The notes under the pieces: model-generated | Databases searched by the model: none | Told to the model about the DNA's origin: nothing | The model's input: the letters and a program-made list of their open reading frames with translations, nothing else | Shown: positions 31,051-39,958 of the stretch, one piece after another | How the letters are laid out: every line of letters starts with the position of its first letter | Numbering within the stretch: position 1 is the stretch's first letter | Position numbers and translations under genes: made by a program | Assembly: GCF_033095785.1 (NCBI RefSeq) | Contig: NZ_CP137134.1 | Coordinates: 2,542,001 to 2,606,000 of the forward strand | Direction of reading: 5' to 3' | Source: Nitrosospira sp. Is2 | GTDB lineage: Bacteria > Pseudomonadota > Gammaproteobacteria > Burkholderiales > Nitrosomonadaceae | DNA: 64,000 nucleotides

Positions 31051-33141
31051 GTGGCGAGAAAAACACCTATCGAACGTTACCGAAATATCGGCGTGATGGC
31101 GCACATAGACGCCGGAAAAACCACGACCACGGAACGAATACTATTCTATACCGGGGTTTCGCATAAGCTCGGCGAAGTCCACGACGGTGCGGCTACGATG
31201 GACTGGATGGAACAGGAGCAGGAGCGTGGCATTACGATTACTTCTGCTGCAACGACCTGTTTTTGGAAAGGGATGGAAAATAACTATCCCGATCATCGTA
31301 TCAACATTATTGATACACCGGGCCACGTTGACTTTACCATTGAGGTAGAGCGCTCGCTGCGAGTTCTCGACGGGGCCTGTACAGTATTCTGTGCGGTCGG
31401 CGGGGTCCAGCCCCAGACAGAAACGGTATGGCGGCAGGCGAACAAATACAAGGTTCCACGCCTTGCTTTCGTCAACAAGATGGACCGTGCCGGCGCTAAT
31501 TTCATGCGGGTCTATGAGCAGATTCAAACTCGCCTGAAAGCGCATCCAGTGCCTGTGCAATTACCTATCGGTGCAGAAGATAAGTTTGAGGGCGTGGTAG
31601 ATCTGGTCAAAATGAAGGCCATCTATTGGGATGAGACCAGTCAGGGGATGAAATTCGAGGAGCGCGACGTACCGGCTGATATGGTGGACGACGCGAAATC
31701 CTGGCGGGAGAAAATGGTTGAAACCGCGGCTGAAGCGAACGAAGAGCTGATGGACAAATACCTTGAAGAAAGTGATTTGTCGGTCGCCGATATCAAAAAA
31801 GGGTTGCGCATTCGTACGCTTGCTAACGAGGTCGTGCCGATGCTTTGCGGGTCCGCATTCAAGAATAAAGGTGTCCAGGCAATGCTGGATGCCGTGCTCG
31901 ACTACTTGCCCTCTCCCGTGGATATTCAGGCGATTAATGGCGAGAAGGAGAATGGAGAGCATGCCGAGCGCCATGCCAACGACGAAGAACCGTTCGCGGG
32001 ATTGGCATTCAAGATTGCCACGGATCCCTACGTTGGCCAATTGATCTTTTTCCGCGTGTACTCCGGCGTGGTGACGTCAGGCGACACAGTCTACAACCCT
32101 ATTAAGGGGCGGAAAGAACGGATTGGCCGCTTGCTGCAGATGCACGCCAATCAACGCGAAGAGATCAAGGAAGTTCGGGCTGGCGATATCGCGGCTGCAG
32201 TCGGGCTGAAGGAAGCTGTTACCGGGGATACGCTGTGCGATCCGAGCGACATAATCACCCTGGAGCGCATGATTTTTCCCGAACCTGTCATTCACGTTGC
32301 GGTAGAGCCAAAAACCAAGGTTGATCAGGAAAAAATGGGTATCGCGCTCAATCGCCTGGCTCAGGAAGACCCTTCTTTTCGCGTACGTACAGACGAGGAG
32401 TCCGGGCAGACCATTATTTCTGGTATGGGCGAACTTCATCTTGAGATTATCGTCGATCGGATGAAGCGGGAGTTTGGTGTGGAAGCCAATGTGGGTGCGC
32501 CGCAAGTGGCCTATCGCGAAGCGATCAAGAAGCTGACGGAGGTCGAGGGCAAGTTTATCAAGCAGTCGGGTGGACGCGGGCAGTATGGTCACGTCTGGCT
32601 CAAGATGGAACCGAACGAGGCGGGCAAAGGTTTCGAGTTTGTCGATGCCATCAAGGGCGGAACCGTGCCGCGTGAGTATATCCCGGCTGTGGAGAAAGGC
32701 TTGGTTGAGACTCTCCCCAACGGGGTGCTTGCGGGGTTTCCGGTTGTTGATGTCAAGGTGACGCTGTTTGACGGCTCCTATCATGATGTAGATTCCAATG
32801 AGAATGCCTTCAAGATGGCGGCCTCCATTGCGTTCAAGGATGGGATGCGGAAGGCCAATCCGGTTCTGTTGGAGCCGATGATGGCGGTGGAGGTGGAAAC
32901 GCCGGCGGACTTTATGGGTAATGTCGTGGGGGATCTGTCTTCTCGTCGCGGCATGATCCAGGGCATGGATGACTTGCCCGGGCTCAAGGTGATACGCGCA
33001 GAAGTTCCATTGGCGGAAATGTTCGGCTACGCGACTTCACTACGTTCCGCGACTCAGGGACGTGCGACATACACCATGGAATTCAAGCATTATTCCGAAG
33101 CGCCAAAAAATGTAGCGGAAGCAATTATCAACAAGAAATAG
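31051..33141 (+). CDS. fusA: Elongation factor G
   Basis: 696 residues, GTG start. The GTPase domain has AHIDAGKTTT (about 17-26), DTPGHVDFT (about 88-96) and NKMDRAGA. Domains II-V follow, with GGRGQYGHVWL in domain IV. Drives ribosomal translocation and, with RRF, recycling. Third gene of the str operon; tuf follows 23 bp later. Confidence 0.98.
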   Translation: MARKTPIERYRNIGVMAHIDAGKTTTTERILFYTGVSHKLGEVHDGAATMDWMEQEQERGITITSAATTCFWKGMENNYPDHRINIIDTPGHVDFTIEVERSLRVLDGACTVFCAVGGVQPQTETVWRQANKYKVPRLAFVNKMDRAGANFMRVYEQIQTRLKAHPVPVQLPIGAEDKFEGVVDLVKMKAIYWDETSQGMKFEERDVPADMVDDAKSWREKMVETAAEANEELMDKYLEESDLSVADIKKGLRIRTLANEVVPMLCGSAFKNKGVQAMLDAVLDYLPSPVDIQAINGEKENGEHAERHANDEEPFAGLAFKIATDPYVGQLIFFRVYSGVVTSGDTVYNPIKGRKERIGRLLQMHANQREEIKEVRAGDIAAAVGLKEAVTGDTLCDPSDIITLERMIFPEPVIHVAVEPKTKVDQEKMGIALNRLAQEDPSFRVRTDEESGQTIISGMGELHLEIIVDRMKREFGVEANVGAPQVAYREAIKKLTEVEGKFIKQSGGRGQYGHVWLKMEPNEAGKGFEFVDAIKGGTVPREYIPAVEKGLVETLPNGVLAGFPVVDVKVTLFDGSYHDVDSNENAFKMAASIAFKDGMRKANPVLLEPMMAVEVETPADFMGNVVGDLSSRRGMIQGMDDLPGLKVIRAEVPLAEMFGYATSLRSATQGRATYTMEFKHYSEAPKNVAEAIINKK

Positions 33142-33160
33142 TCGTCATCAAGTAGAGGAT

Positions 33161-34355
33161 CATCATGGCAAAGAGCAAATTTGAGCGGACGAAGCCGCAC
33201 GTGAACGTTGGGACGATTGGTCATGTGGATCATGGGAAGACCACATTGACGGCGGCGATCACGATGGTATTGGCGAAGAAGTTTGGAGGCGAGGCGAAGA
33301 GTTACGCGCAGATTGACTCGGCGCCGGAGGAGAAGGCACGGGGGATCACGATCAACACGGCACACGTTGAGTATGAGACCACGGCCCGGCATTACGCGCA
33401 CGTTGATTGTCCGGGTCACGCGGACTACGTGAAGAACATGATCACCGGGGCAGCGCAGATGGACGGGGCGATCCTGGTGGTTTCTGCTGCGGATGGGCCG
33501 ATGCCGCAGACGCGGGAGCACATACTGCTTGCGCGCCAGGTTGGAGTTCCCTACATCGTGGTGTACATGAACAAAGCGGACATGGTGGACGATGCCGAGC
33601 TTCTGGAACTGGTGGAGATGGAAGTTCGCGAACTGCTGTCCAAATACAATTTTCCCGGGGATGACACACCGATCGTGATTGGGTCTGCGCTGAAGGCGCT
33701 GGAAGGCGATCAGAGCGACATAGGCGAGCCGTCGATATTCAAGTTGGCGGATGCGCTGGACAGCTACATACCTGAGCCGGTACGTGCGGTGGATGGTGCC
33801 TTTCTGATGCCGGTGGAAGACGTATTCTCGATATCCGGGCGTGGCACGGTTGTGACGGGGCGGATTGAGCGCGGCGTAATCAAGGTGGGGGAAGAAATCG
33901 AGATCGTAGGCCTGAGGCCCACGATCAAGACCGTATGCACCGGAGTTGAAATGTTTAGGAAGCTGCTCGACCAGGGGCAGGCGGGTGACAACGTTGGCGT
34001 ATTGCTGCGTGGCACCAAGCGCGAGGAAGTCGAGCGCGGCCAGGTTCTGGCCAAGCCGGGCAGCATCACGCCACACACGAAGTTTAGCGCCGAGATATAC
34101 GTACTGAGCAAAGAAGAAGGTGGGCGTCATACCCCGTTTTTCCAGGGCTACCGGCCGCAATTCTACTTTCGCACCACTGATGTGACGGGTGCGATTGAAC
34201 TGCCTGCGGGGACCGAGATGGTCATGCCTGGCGACAACGTATCGGTGACGGTGAACCTGATTGCCCCGATTGCGATGGAAGAAGGCCTGCGTTTTGCCAT
34301 TCGCGAGGGCGGCAGAACAGTTGGCGCAGGCGTGGTGGCAAAGGTTATTGAATAA
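33161..34355 (+). repeat. Long direct repeat, copy 2 (tuf gene)
   Basis: 1195 bp matching 14745-15939 with no difference seen by eye, in direct orientation and 18.4 kb away. The flanks are unrelated. Confidence 0.9.
33165..34355 (+). CDS. tuf: Elongation factor Tu (str-operon copy)
   Basis: 396 residues, same protein as the copy at 14749-15939, with all G motifs intact. It is the last gene of the rpsL-rpsG-fusA-tuf unit, 23 bp after fusA, and only 95 bp before rpsJ, so read-through into the S10 operon is likely. This is the tufA-type location. Confidence 0.98.
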   Translation: MAKSKFERTKPHVNVGTIGHVDHGKTTLTAAITMVLAKKFGGEAKSYAQIDSAPEEKARGITINTAHVEYETTARHYAHVDCPGHADYVKNMITGAAQMDGAILVVSAADGPMPQTREHILLARQVGVPYIVVYMNKADMVDDAELLELVEMEVRELLSKYNFPGDDTPIVIGSALKALEGDQSDIGEPSIFKLADALDSYIPEPVRAVDGAFLMPVEDVFSISGRGTVVTGRIERGVIKVGEEIEIVGLRPTIKTVCTGVEMFRKLLDQGQAGDNVGVLLRGTKREEVERGQVLAKPGSITPHTKFSAEIYVLSKEEGGRHTPFFQGYRPQFYFRTTDVTGAIELPAGTEMVMPGDNVSVTVNLIAPIAMEEGLRFAIREGGRTVGAGVVAKVIE

Positions 34356-34450
34356 CAACAGGATCAAGGATAGGATTTAAGATTTTGTGCCAAGTGGCAT
34401 CAAAATCGTCAATTCGGAATCCGAATCCTCAACCTGAGGTTTTATTGATT

Positions 34451-34759
34451 ATGCAAAGCCAGAAAATTCGTATTCGCCTTAAAGCGTTTGATTATAGGTT
34501 GATAGACAAGTCAGCCATGGAGATCGTCGAAACAGCCAAACGTACGGGCGCGGTTGTTAAGGGCCCGGTGCCCTTGCCGACGCGCATCGAGCGGTTCGAT
34601 GTGCTTCGCTCGCCTCATGTTAACAAGACCTCTCGGGATCAATTCGAGATTCGAACCCATCTGCGGCTGATGGATATCATGGACCCCACCGATAAGACGG
34701 TGGACGCGCTGATGAAACTCGATCTCCCCGCTGGCGTGGATGTAGAAATAAAATTGTAG
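34451..34759 (+). CDS. rpsJ: 30S ribosomal protein S10
   Basis: 102 residues from the ATG at 34451 (MQSQKIRIRLKAFDYRLID). Contains PLPTRIERFDVLRSPHVNKTSR, the conserved loop near the 30S head. In E. coli S10 (NusE) also takes part in antitermination with NusB. It heads the S10 operon; rplC follows after a gap of 117 bp. Confidence 0.97.
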   Translation: MQSQKIRIRLKAFDYRLIDKSAMEIVETAKRTGAVVKGPVPLPTRIERFDVLRSPHVNKTSRDQFEIRTHLRLMDIMDPTDKTVDALMKLDLPAGVDVEIKL

Positions 34760-34876
34760 GTCATCCAGGTGGCGCGTCGTTGTGCATGTTGTGGCGAATG
34801 ACGCAGGCTGCCTGATCAAAAATAGTGCAAATTGCCGGTCAATTGAAATCGGCACCTTTTAATAAGGGTAACTAAA

Positions 34877-35590
34877 ATGAGTTTAGGACTCGTCGGCCGC
34901 AAGGTCGGCATGACCCGTATTTTCACCGATGACGGCGATAGCCAGCCGGTAACGGTTCTTGACGTATCTAACAATCGTGTCACCCAAATAAAAACGCCCG
35001 CCAAGGACGGCTACTCCGCCATACAGGTGACCTTCGGCAAGCGACGCGCCATTCGCGTTAATAAGCCGTCAGCAGGGCATTTCGCCAAGGCGGCGGTAGA
35101 AGCGGGGCATGTGCTCAAGGAGTTTCGCGTCAGCCAGGAAGTGCTCGACAGCCTTAAACCAGGTGCAGTTGTCGGTCTTGAGCTTTTTCAGGTCGGACAG
35201 AAGGTGGACGTCACCGGAACATCGATCGGCAAGGGCTATGCGGGGGTGATCAAGCGGCACGGCTTTTCCTCGAACCGGGCCAGTCACGGGAATTCGAAGT
35301 CGCATAATGTTCCAGGTTCCATTGGTATGGCGCAGGATCCGGGCCGTGTGTTCCCCGGCAAGCGCATGTCCGGGCATCTGGGTAATGTGCAGCGCACCAC
35401 GCAGAACCTGGAGGTGCTGCGCGTCGACACGGACCGTGGCCTGCTGCTGATCAAGGGTGCAATTCCGGGCTCGAGAGGTGGTGATGTAGTGGTGCAGCCG
35501 AGCGTCAAGGTGAGCAGAACGGGTGCGAAGCCCGCAGTTGGTGGCGATAGTAAGACAGCGGCAAAAGGCGGTAAGAGGGCGGGGGTATAA
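34877..35590 (+). CDS. rplC: 50S ribosomal protein L3
   Basis: 237 residues, somewhat longer than the E. coli protein because of a basic, Lys/Gly-rich C-terminal tail. The core has LGLVGRKVGMTRIFTDDG at the start and the central loop HGNSKSHNVPGSIGMAQDPGR with the glutamine methylated in E. coli. L3 is an early 50S assembly protein near the peptidyl transferase centre. The stop codon overlaps the rplD start codon (TAATG). Confidence 0.97.
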   Translation: MSLGLVGRKVGMTRIFTDDGDSQPVTVLDVSNNRVTQIKTPAKDGYSAIQVTFGKRRAIRVNKPSAGHFAKAAVEAGHVLKEFRVSQEVLDSLKPGAVVGLELFQVGQKVDVTGTSIGKGYAGVIKRHGFSSNRASHGNSKSHNVPGSIGMAQDPGRVFPGKRMSGHLGNVQRTTQNLEVLRVDTDRGLLLIKGAIPGSRGGDVVVQPSVKVSRTGAKPAVGGDSKTAAKGGKRAGV

Positions 35591-36210
35591 TGGAACTTAA
35601 ATTAATAGACGATAAGGGCCAGTCAGCTACGAGCGTTTCCGCTCCGGATGCGTTATTCGCACGGGAATATAACGAAGCTCTTGTGCATCAGCTGGTTACC
35701 GCCTATCTCGCCAATGCGCGTAGCGCAAACCGTGCCCAGAAGGGGCGTTCGGACGTCGCGAAAACGACCCGCAAGCCCTGGCGGCAAAAGGGCACAGGGC
35801 GGGCGCGTGCGGGGATGGCTTCCAGCCCGTTATGGCGGGGAGGTGGAAAAACGTTTCCGAACAGCCCGGAAGAAAATTTCAGCCACAAGGTCAACCGTAA
35901 GATGTATAGGGCCGGAATTGGCGCCATTCTGTCTCAGCTCGTCCGTGAGGACCGCCTCTCGGTGGTGGAAAACTTCGTGGTCGAGGGGCCGAAGACCAAA
36001 GCACTGGCGCAAAAACTGAAAGACATGGGGCTCGCCGAGGTGATGATTATCACTGATGACCTCGACGAGAATCTCTACCTTTCATCGCGCAATCTGCCAT
36101 TGGTAAAGATAGTGGAAGCGGGTCACGCCGATCCGGTAAGTCTCATGCGTTTTGCGAAAGTTCTGGTCACTCGTGGCGCTTTGACGAAAATGGAGGAGAT
36201 GCTTGTATGA
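35590..36210 (+). CDS. rplD: 50S ribosomal protein L4
   Basis: 206 residues. The tunnel loop with KPWRQKGTGRARAG and SPLWRGGGKTFPN is intact, and the C-terminal globular part follows. L4 lines the exit tunnel; in gammaproteobacteria it represses the S10 operon, which is not known to hold here. It overlaps both rplC (1 bp) and rplW (4 bp). Confidence 0.97.
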   Translation: MELKLIDDKGQSATSVSAPDALFAREYNEALVHQLVTAYLANARSANRAQKGRSDVAKTTRKPWRQKGTGRARAGMASSPLWRGGGKTFPNSPEENFSHKVNRKMYRAGIGAILSQLVREDRLSVVENFVVEGPKTKALAQKLKDMGLAEVMIITDDLDENLYLSSRNLPLVKIVEAGHADPVSLMRFAKVLVTRGALTKMEEMLV

Positions 36211-36542
36211 ATGCGCAAACTTTTAATGCTGAACGCCTGTTGCAGGTGATAATTGCGCCCCAGGTATCGGAAAAGGCTACGTATATAGCCGAGAAACACA
36301 ATCACGTCATATTTCGGGTTGCGCAGGACGCTACCAAGTCCGAGATTAAAGCAGCTATCGAGCTGATATGGAAGCCACAAAACATTCAAGTTAAAAGCGT
36401 GCAGATAGCCAACGTCAAGGGTAAGCAAAAGCGCTTTGGCCGTTTTATCGGGCGTCGCAGCAATTGGAAGAAAGCCTATGTCAGCATTCAGTCTGATCAG
36501 GAAATAAACTTTTCTGATATCGCACAAGGAGAAGTCAAGTAA
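36207..36542 (+). CDS. rplW: 50S ribosomal protein L23
   Basis: 111 residues. IIAPQVSEKATYIAEKHNHV and the basic loop GKQKRFGRFIGRRSNWKKAYV identify L23, which sits at the tunnel exit and docks trigger factor, SRP and the translocon. It overlaps rplD by 4 bp (ATGA) and rplB by 1 bp. Confidence 0.96.
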   Translation: MNAQTFNAERLLQVIIAPQVSEKATYIAEKHNHVIFRVAQDATKSEIKAAIELIWKPQNIQVKSVQIANVKGKQKRFGRFIGRRSNWKKAYVSIQSDQEINFSDIAQGEVK

Positions 36543-37375
36543 TGGCACTGGTTAAAGTCAAACCAACCTCTCCCGGTCGTCGTGCAGTCGTTAAAGTTGT
36601 CAGTCGCGACTTGCATAAGGGCGCGCCATACGCCAGACTGGTTGAAAAACAGAACCACTCGGCTGGGCGCAATAATAACGGGCAAATTACCACTCGTCAC
36701 ATGGGTGGTGGTCATAAACAACACTATCGCATTGTTGATTTTCGGCGGAACAAGGATGGTGTCGTTGCGAAGGTAGAGCGGCTGGAATACGACCCGAATA
36801 GGAGCGCGCGTCTGGCGCTTCTTTGCTACGCCGACGGCGAGCGTCGCTACATTATCGCGCCCAACGGAGTTAGTGCTGGTACGCAATTGATGAGCGGGGC
36901 GGACGCTCCAATCAAGAATGGAAATGCGTTGCCGTTGCGCAACATTCCTGTGGGCAGCACGATTCATTGCGTGGAGATGATGCCGGGCAAGGGGGCGCAA
37001 CTGGCGCGTTCTGCTGGAACATCGGTACAACTCCTCGCGCGGGAGGGGGACTACGCGCAGTTGCGTTTGCGCTCCGGCGAGATCCGAAAAGTACATGTGA
37101 ACTGCCGCGCCACGATAGGCGAGGTTGGAAACGAGGAACATAATCTACGGTCCATCGGAAAAGCGGGGGCTCAGCGTTGGCGCGGTATCCGGCCAACGGT
37201 TCGCGGGGTTGTCATGAACCCCGTAGACCACCCCCATGGTGGTGGAGAAGGCAAAACTGCCGCGGGACGCCATCCGGTAAGCCCGTGGGGAACACCCGCG
37301 AAGGGTTTTCGCACCCGGGCCAACAAACGTACGGATGGGATGATCGTACGGCGTCGTTATTCAAATAAAGGGTAA
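36542..37375 (+). CDS. rplB: 50S ribosomal protein L2
   Basis: 277 residues. Conserved segments: KQHYRIVDFRRNKDGV, the RNA-binding SH3-like domain, and the C-terminal GGGEGKTAAGRHPVSPWG loop containing the functionally important histidine. L2 is needed for subunit association and peptidyl transferase activity. The start overlaps the rplW stop codon. Confidence 0.98.
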   Translation: MALVKVKPTSPGRRAVVKVVSRDLHKGAPYARLVEKQNHSAGRNNNGQITTRHMGGGHKQHYRIVDFRRNKDGVVAKVERLEYDPNRSARLALLCYADGERRYIIAPNGVSAGTQLMSGADAPIKNGNALPLRNIPVGSTIHCVEMMPGKGAQLARSAGTSVQLLAREGDYAQLRLRSGEIRKVHVNCRATIGEVGNEEHNLRSIGKAGAQRWRGIRPTVRGVVMNPVDHPHGGGEGKTAAGRHPVSPWGTPAKGFRTRANKRTDGMIVRRRYSNKG

Positions 37376-37381
37376 TGGATC

Positions 37382-37669
37382 ATGCCACGTTCTGTAAAAA
37401 AGGGCCCGTTTGTCGACTTGCACTTGATTGCCAAGGTGGAGGCTGCGCGGGCTACAAACGATAAACGCCCCATCAAAACCTGGTCGCGTCGCTCGACGGT
37501 GCTGCCGGATTTTATCGGTCTGACGATTGCCATTCATAACGGGAAACAGCACATCCCTGTCTATGTTACCGAGAACATGGTGGGGCATAAGCTTGGGGAA
37601 TTTTCCCATACCCGTACTTTCAAGGGGCACTCAGGCGACAGGAAAGCTGTAGCTGGGCCGAGGAAATAG
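37382..37669 (+). CDS. rpsS: 30S ribosomal protein S19
   Basis: 95 residues. The opening MPRSVKKGPFVD and the signature KLGEFSHTRTFKGHSG are present. It pairs with S13 in the 30S head and contacts P-site tRNA. It lies 6 bp after rplB and 12 bp before rplV. Confidence 0.97.
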   Translation: MPRSVKKGPFVDLHLIAKVEAARATNDKRPIKTWSRRSTVLPDFIGLTIAIHNGKQHIPVYVTENMVGHKLGEFSHTRTFKGHSGDRKAVAGPRK

Positions 37670-37681
37670 GAATATCCGAAT

Positions 37682-38029
37682 ATGCAAACAACAGCTATAT
37701 TGCGCGGGGTCCGGTTATCGGAGCAGAAAGGCCGCCTGGTGGCCGACCAGATTCGGGGGCTGCCTGTCGATCGGGCGCTGAACCTGCTGGCGTTCAGTCC
37801 AAAAAAAGCCGCCGTCATCATTCGTAAACTGCTCGAATCCGCCATTGCCAATGCGGAGCATAATGATGGCGCGGACATAGACGAATTGAAGGTATCAACG
37901 ATATACGTCGATCGGGGAACGTCCATGATGCGTACCAGCGCTCGGGCCAAGGGCCGGGGTAATCGGATCGTCAAGCCGACGTGTCACATCCATCTTACTG
38001 TTGGCGACAAAGCCGGCAAGAAAAAGTAA
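37682..38029 (+). CDS. rplV: 50S ribosomal protein L22
   Basis: 115 residues. VRLSEQKGRLVADQIRGLPV and the long beta-hairpin (SARAKGRGNRIVKPTCHI) that reaches the exit tunnel are intact. Macrolide resistance changes map to this hairpin in other bacteria. rpsC follows after 15 bp. Confidence 0.97.
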   Translation: MQTTAILRGVRLSEQKGRLVADQIRGLPVDRALNLLAFSPKKAAVIIRKLLESAIANAEHNDGADIDELKVSTIYVDRGTSMMRTSARAKGRGNRIVKPTCHIHLTVGDKAGKKK

Positions 38030-38044
38030 AGGGCGTACCAAAAT

Positions 38045-38902
38045 ATGGGACAAAAAATAAATCCGACAGGTTTTCGACTTTCAGTATTAAAAAACTGGAC
38101 ATCGAAATGGTACGCCAATAGTAAAAATTTCCCGGGGATGCTGAACGAGGATATTAAGGTCCGGGCATACCTGAAAAAGAAATTGGCGCATGCATCAGTT
38201 GGCCGTGTAATCATTGAACGGCCCTCCAAGAATGCTCGAATCACTATCTATAGTTCGCGGCCAGGGGTGGTAATAGGAAAAAAGGGCGAGGATATCGAGG
38301 TTCTGCGTGGAGCGTTGCAAAAGCTCATGGGTGTCCCAGTACACGTGAATATTGAAGAGATCCGCAAACCGGAAATCGATGCGCAACTGATAGCCGACAA
38401 TATTGCGCAGCAGTTAGAAAAACGCATTATGTTCCGTCGTGCCATGAAGCGAGCGATGCAGAATGCCATGCGTCTGGGTGCCCAAGGGATTAAAATCATG
38501 AGCTCCGGTCGCTTGAATGGCATCGAAATCGCGCGCACAGAATGGTACCGGGAAGGACGTGTGCCGCTCCATACGTTGCGCGCTGATCTCGATTATGGCG
38601 TGTCTGAAGCGAAGACGACTTACGGCGTGATAGGCATCAAGGTGTGGGTGTTCAAGGGCGAGGTGATAGGTCGGGGCGACCAGCCGGCAGGCGTATCCCT
38701 ACAAACACCACCCCCGGGGGGAGAACCAGAAAGCAAACGACCGGCGCGCAAACCCGGGGTAAGGACCGATTCCAGGGGTGACGCCAAACCCGGCGAAAGA
38801 AAAGCGCAGCGGAAGACGGAACCTGGAGTTGAGGAGGCCGGCGCCAAGCCGGCAATTAAAAAGATAGTGAAGCCAGGAGCGAACGATGCAGCAGCCAGCT
38901 AG
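38045..38902 (+). CDS. rpsC: 30S ribosomal protein S3 with a long basic C-terminal tail
   Basis: 285 residues, about 50 longer than E. coli S3. The KH domain (SRPGVVIGKKGEDIEVLR, about 77-94) and the C-terminal S3 domain (GIEIARTEWYREGRVPLHTLRAD) are normal. From about residue 217 there is an unusual Pro/Gly/Lys/Arg-rich tail with PPPGGEPESKRPARKPG and repeated K/E-rich pieces, predicted disordered. The last 17 bp overlap rplP, so the tail is partly constrained by the L16 frame. S3 forms part of the mRNA entry site. Confidence 0.96.
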   Translation: MGQKINPTGFRLSVLKNWTSKWYANSKNFPGMLNEDIKVRAYLKKKLAHASVGRVIIERPSKNARITIYSSRPGVVIGKKGEDIEVLRGALQKLMGVPVHVNIEEIRKPEIDAQLIADNIAQQLEKRIMFRRAMKRAMQNAMRLGAQGIKIMSSGRLNGIEIARTEWYREGRVPLHTLRADLDYGVSEAKTTYGVIGIKVWVFKGEVIGRGDQPAGVSLQTPPPGGEPESKRPARKPGVRTDSRGDAKPGERKAQRKTEPGVEEAGAKPAIKKIVKPGANDAAAS

Positions 38903-39302
38903 AACGAAATACCGCAAGCAGCAAAAAGGGCGCAACAAGGGGGTTGCGACGCGCGGTGCCAAAGTCAGTTTTGGTGAGTACGGGCTCAAGGCGGTCGGTC
39001 GTGGTCGCTTGACCGCGCGGCAGATTGAAGCTGCACGCCGCGCAATGACACGGCACATAAAACGTGGTGGACGTATCTGGATTCGTATATTCCCCGACAA
39101 GCCGATCTCCCATAAGCCTGCTGAGGTGCGGATGGGTAACGGAAAGGGTAACCCGGAATACTTTGTGGCGGAGATCCAGCCGGGAAAAATGTTGTATGAA
39201 ATGGACGGCGTTGATGAAGTGCTGGCGAGACAGGCATTCCGCCTCGCTGCCGCCAAGCTGCCGATCCAGACTACATTTGTTATTCGACAAGTAGGCGCTT
39301 AA
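38886..39302 (+). CDS. rplP: 50S ribosomal protein L16
   Basis: 138 residues opening MQQPARTKYRKQQKGRNKG; RIWIRIFPDKPISHKPAEVRMG follows in the core. It binds the A-site tRNA elbow region and is needed late in 50S assembly. Its first codons lie inside the end of rpsC, in another frame. Confidence 0.97.
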   Translation: MQQPARTKYRKQQKGRNKGVATRGAKVSFGEYGLKAVGRGRLTARQIEAARRAMTRHIKRGGRIWIRIFPDKPISHKPAEVRMGNGKGNPEYFVAEIQPGKMLYEMDGVDEVLARQAFRLAAAKLPIQTTFVIRQVGA

Positions 39303-39304
39303 TC

Positions 39305-39505
39305 ATGAAATCGAAGGCCAAGGAATTAAGGACCAAGAACGCAGTGGAACTACAATCCGAAGTATTGGAGCTCGTGAGGGCAAAATTTAGTCTGCGCATG
39401 CAGCACGCGACCCAGCAGCTGGGTAACACAACGCAGTTGCGGAACATCCGTCGGGATATTGCGCGGGCAAAAACTATTCTCGGTGAGAAGGTGAAACAGT
39501 CATGA
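39305..39505 (+). CDS. rpmC: 50S ribosomal protein L29
   Basis: 66 residues of two helices: KELRTKNAVELQSEVLELVR and the family's QLGNTTQLRNIRRDIARAKT. Sits beside L23 at the tunnel exit. Two bp after rplP; its stop codon overlaps the rpsQ start (ATGA). Confidence 0.96.
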   Translation: MKSKAKELRTKNAVELQSEVLELVRAKFSLRMQHATQQLGNTTQLRNIRRDIARAKTILGEKVKQS

Positions 39506-39768
39506 GTGAGACCAGTCTAAACCGTATTCTGAGCGGCAAAGTGGTTAGCGATAAAATGAACAAGACTATTACGGTTCTGGTCGAGCGTAAGGTTAAGCAT
39601 CCGCTTTACGGGAAAATTATCGTGCGCTCTAAAAAATATCACGTCCATGACGAAAACAATGAGTTTCATGAGGGCGATACAGTAACAATAGAAGAATGTC
39701 GGCCTTATTCGAAAACCAAAGCCTGGCGAGTGGTCAAGTCGTTGGATGAAGCTGAGCAGGTTAGTTGA
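39502..39768 (+). CDS. rpsQ: 30S ribosomal protein S17
   Basis: 88 residues, an OB-fold protein. GKVVSDKMNKTITVLVERKV and HPLYGKIIVRSKKYHVHDE are the family signature; VTIEECRPYSKTKAWRVV closes it. Early 16S rRNA binder. It ends the S10 operon; a 190-bp gap with a promoter candidate follows. Confidence 0.97.
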   Translation: MSETSLNRILSGKVVSDKMNKTITVLVERKVKHPLYGKIIVRSKKYHVHDENNEFHEGDTVTIEECRPYSKTKAWRVVKSLDEAEQVS

Positions 39769-39800
39769 TCCGTGGCAGAATCAGGCGAAAAAATTGTGAC

Positions 39801-39829
39801 TTGTTTTTCTGCTCAGGCTGCCATATAAT
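39801..39829 (+). promoter_or_regulatory. Candidate promoter of the spc operon
   Basis: A perfect TATAAT at 39824-39829 with TTGTTT 17 bp upstream (39801-39806), in the 190-bp gap between rpsQ and rplN. The gap is unusual within an otherwise tight ribosomal cluster and coincides with the S10/spc operon boundary known from other proteobacteria. Confidence 0.5.
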
Positions 39830-39958
39830 TTCACGTTTTTGTTTCTGGCCGTTAATTTTCCCGCAGCCTGCTAGTTCTTGCTGCATCACAACCCGAACGG
39901 GTTCCAATACTATCCATGCGCTGTTTCGGCTGGAAAAGTTGGAGAGAGTGAGTAAATA

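Noticed and set aside
33090..34367. Open frame of 425 codons on the minus strand opposite tuf (similar one at 14731-15744)
   Set aside because: Same shadow appears opposite both tuf copies because their sequence is identical; composition is unlike a real protein.
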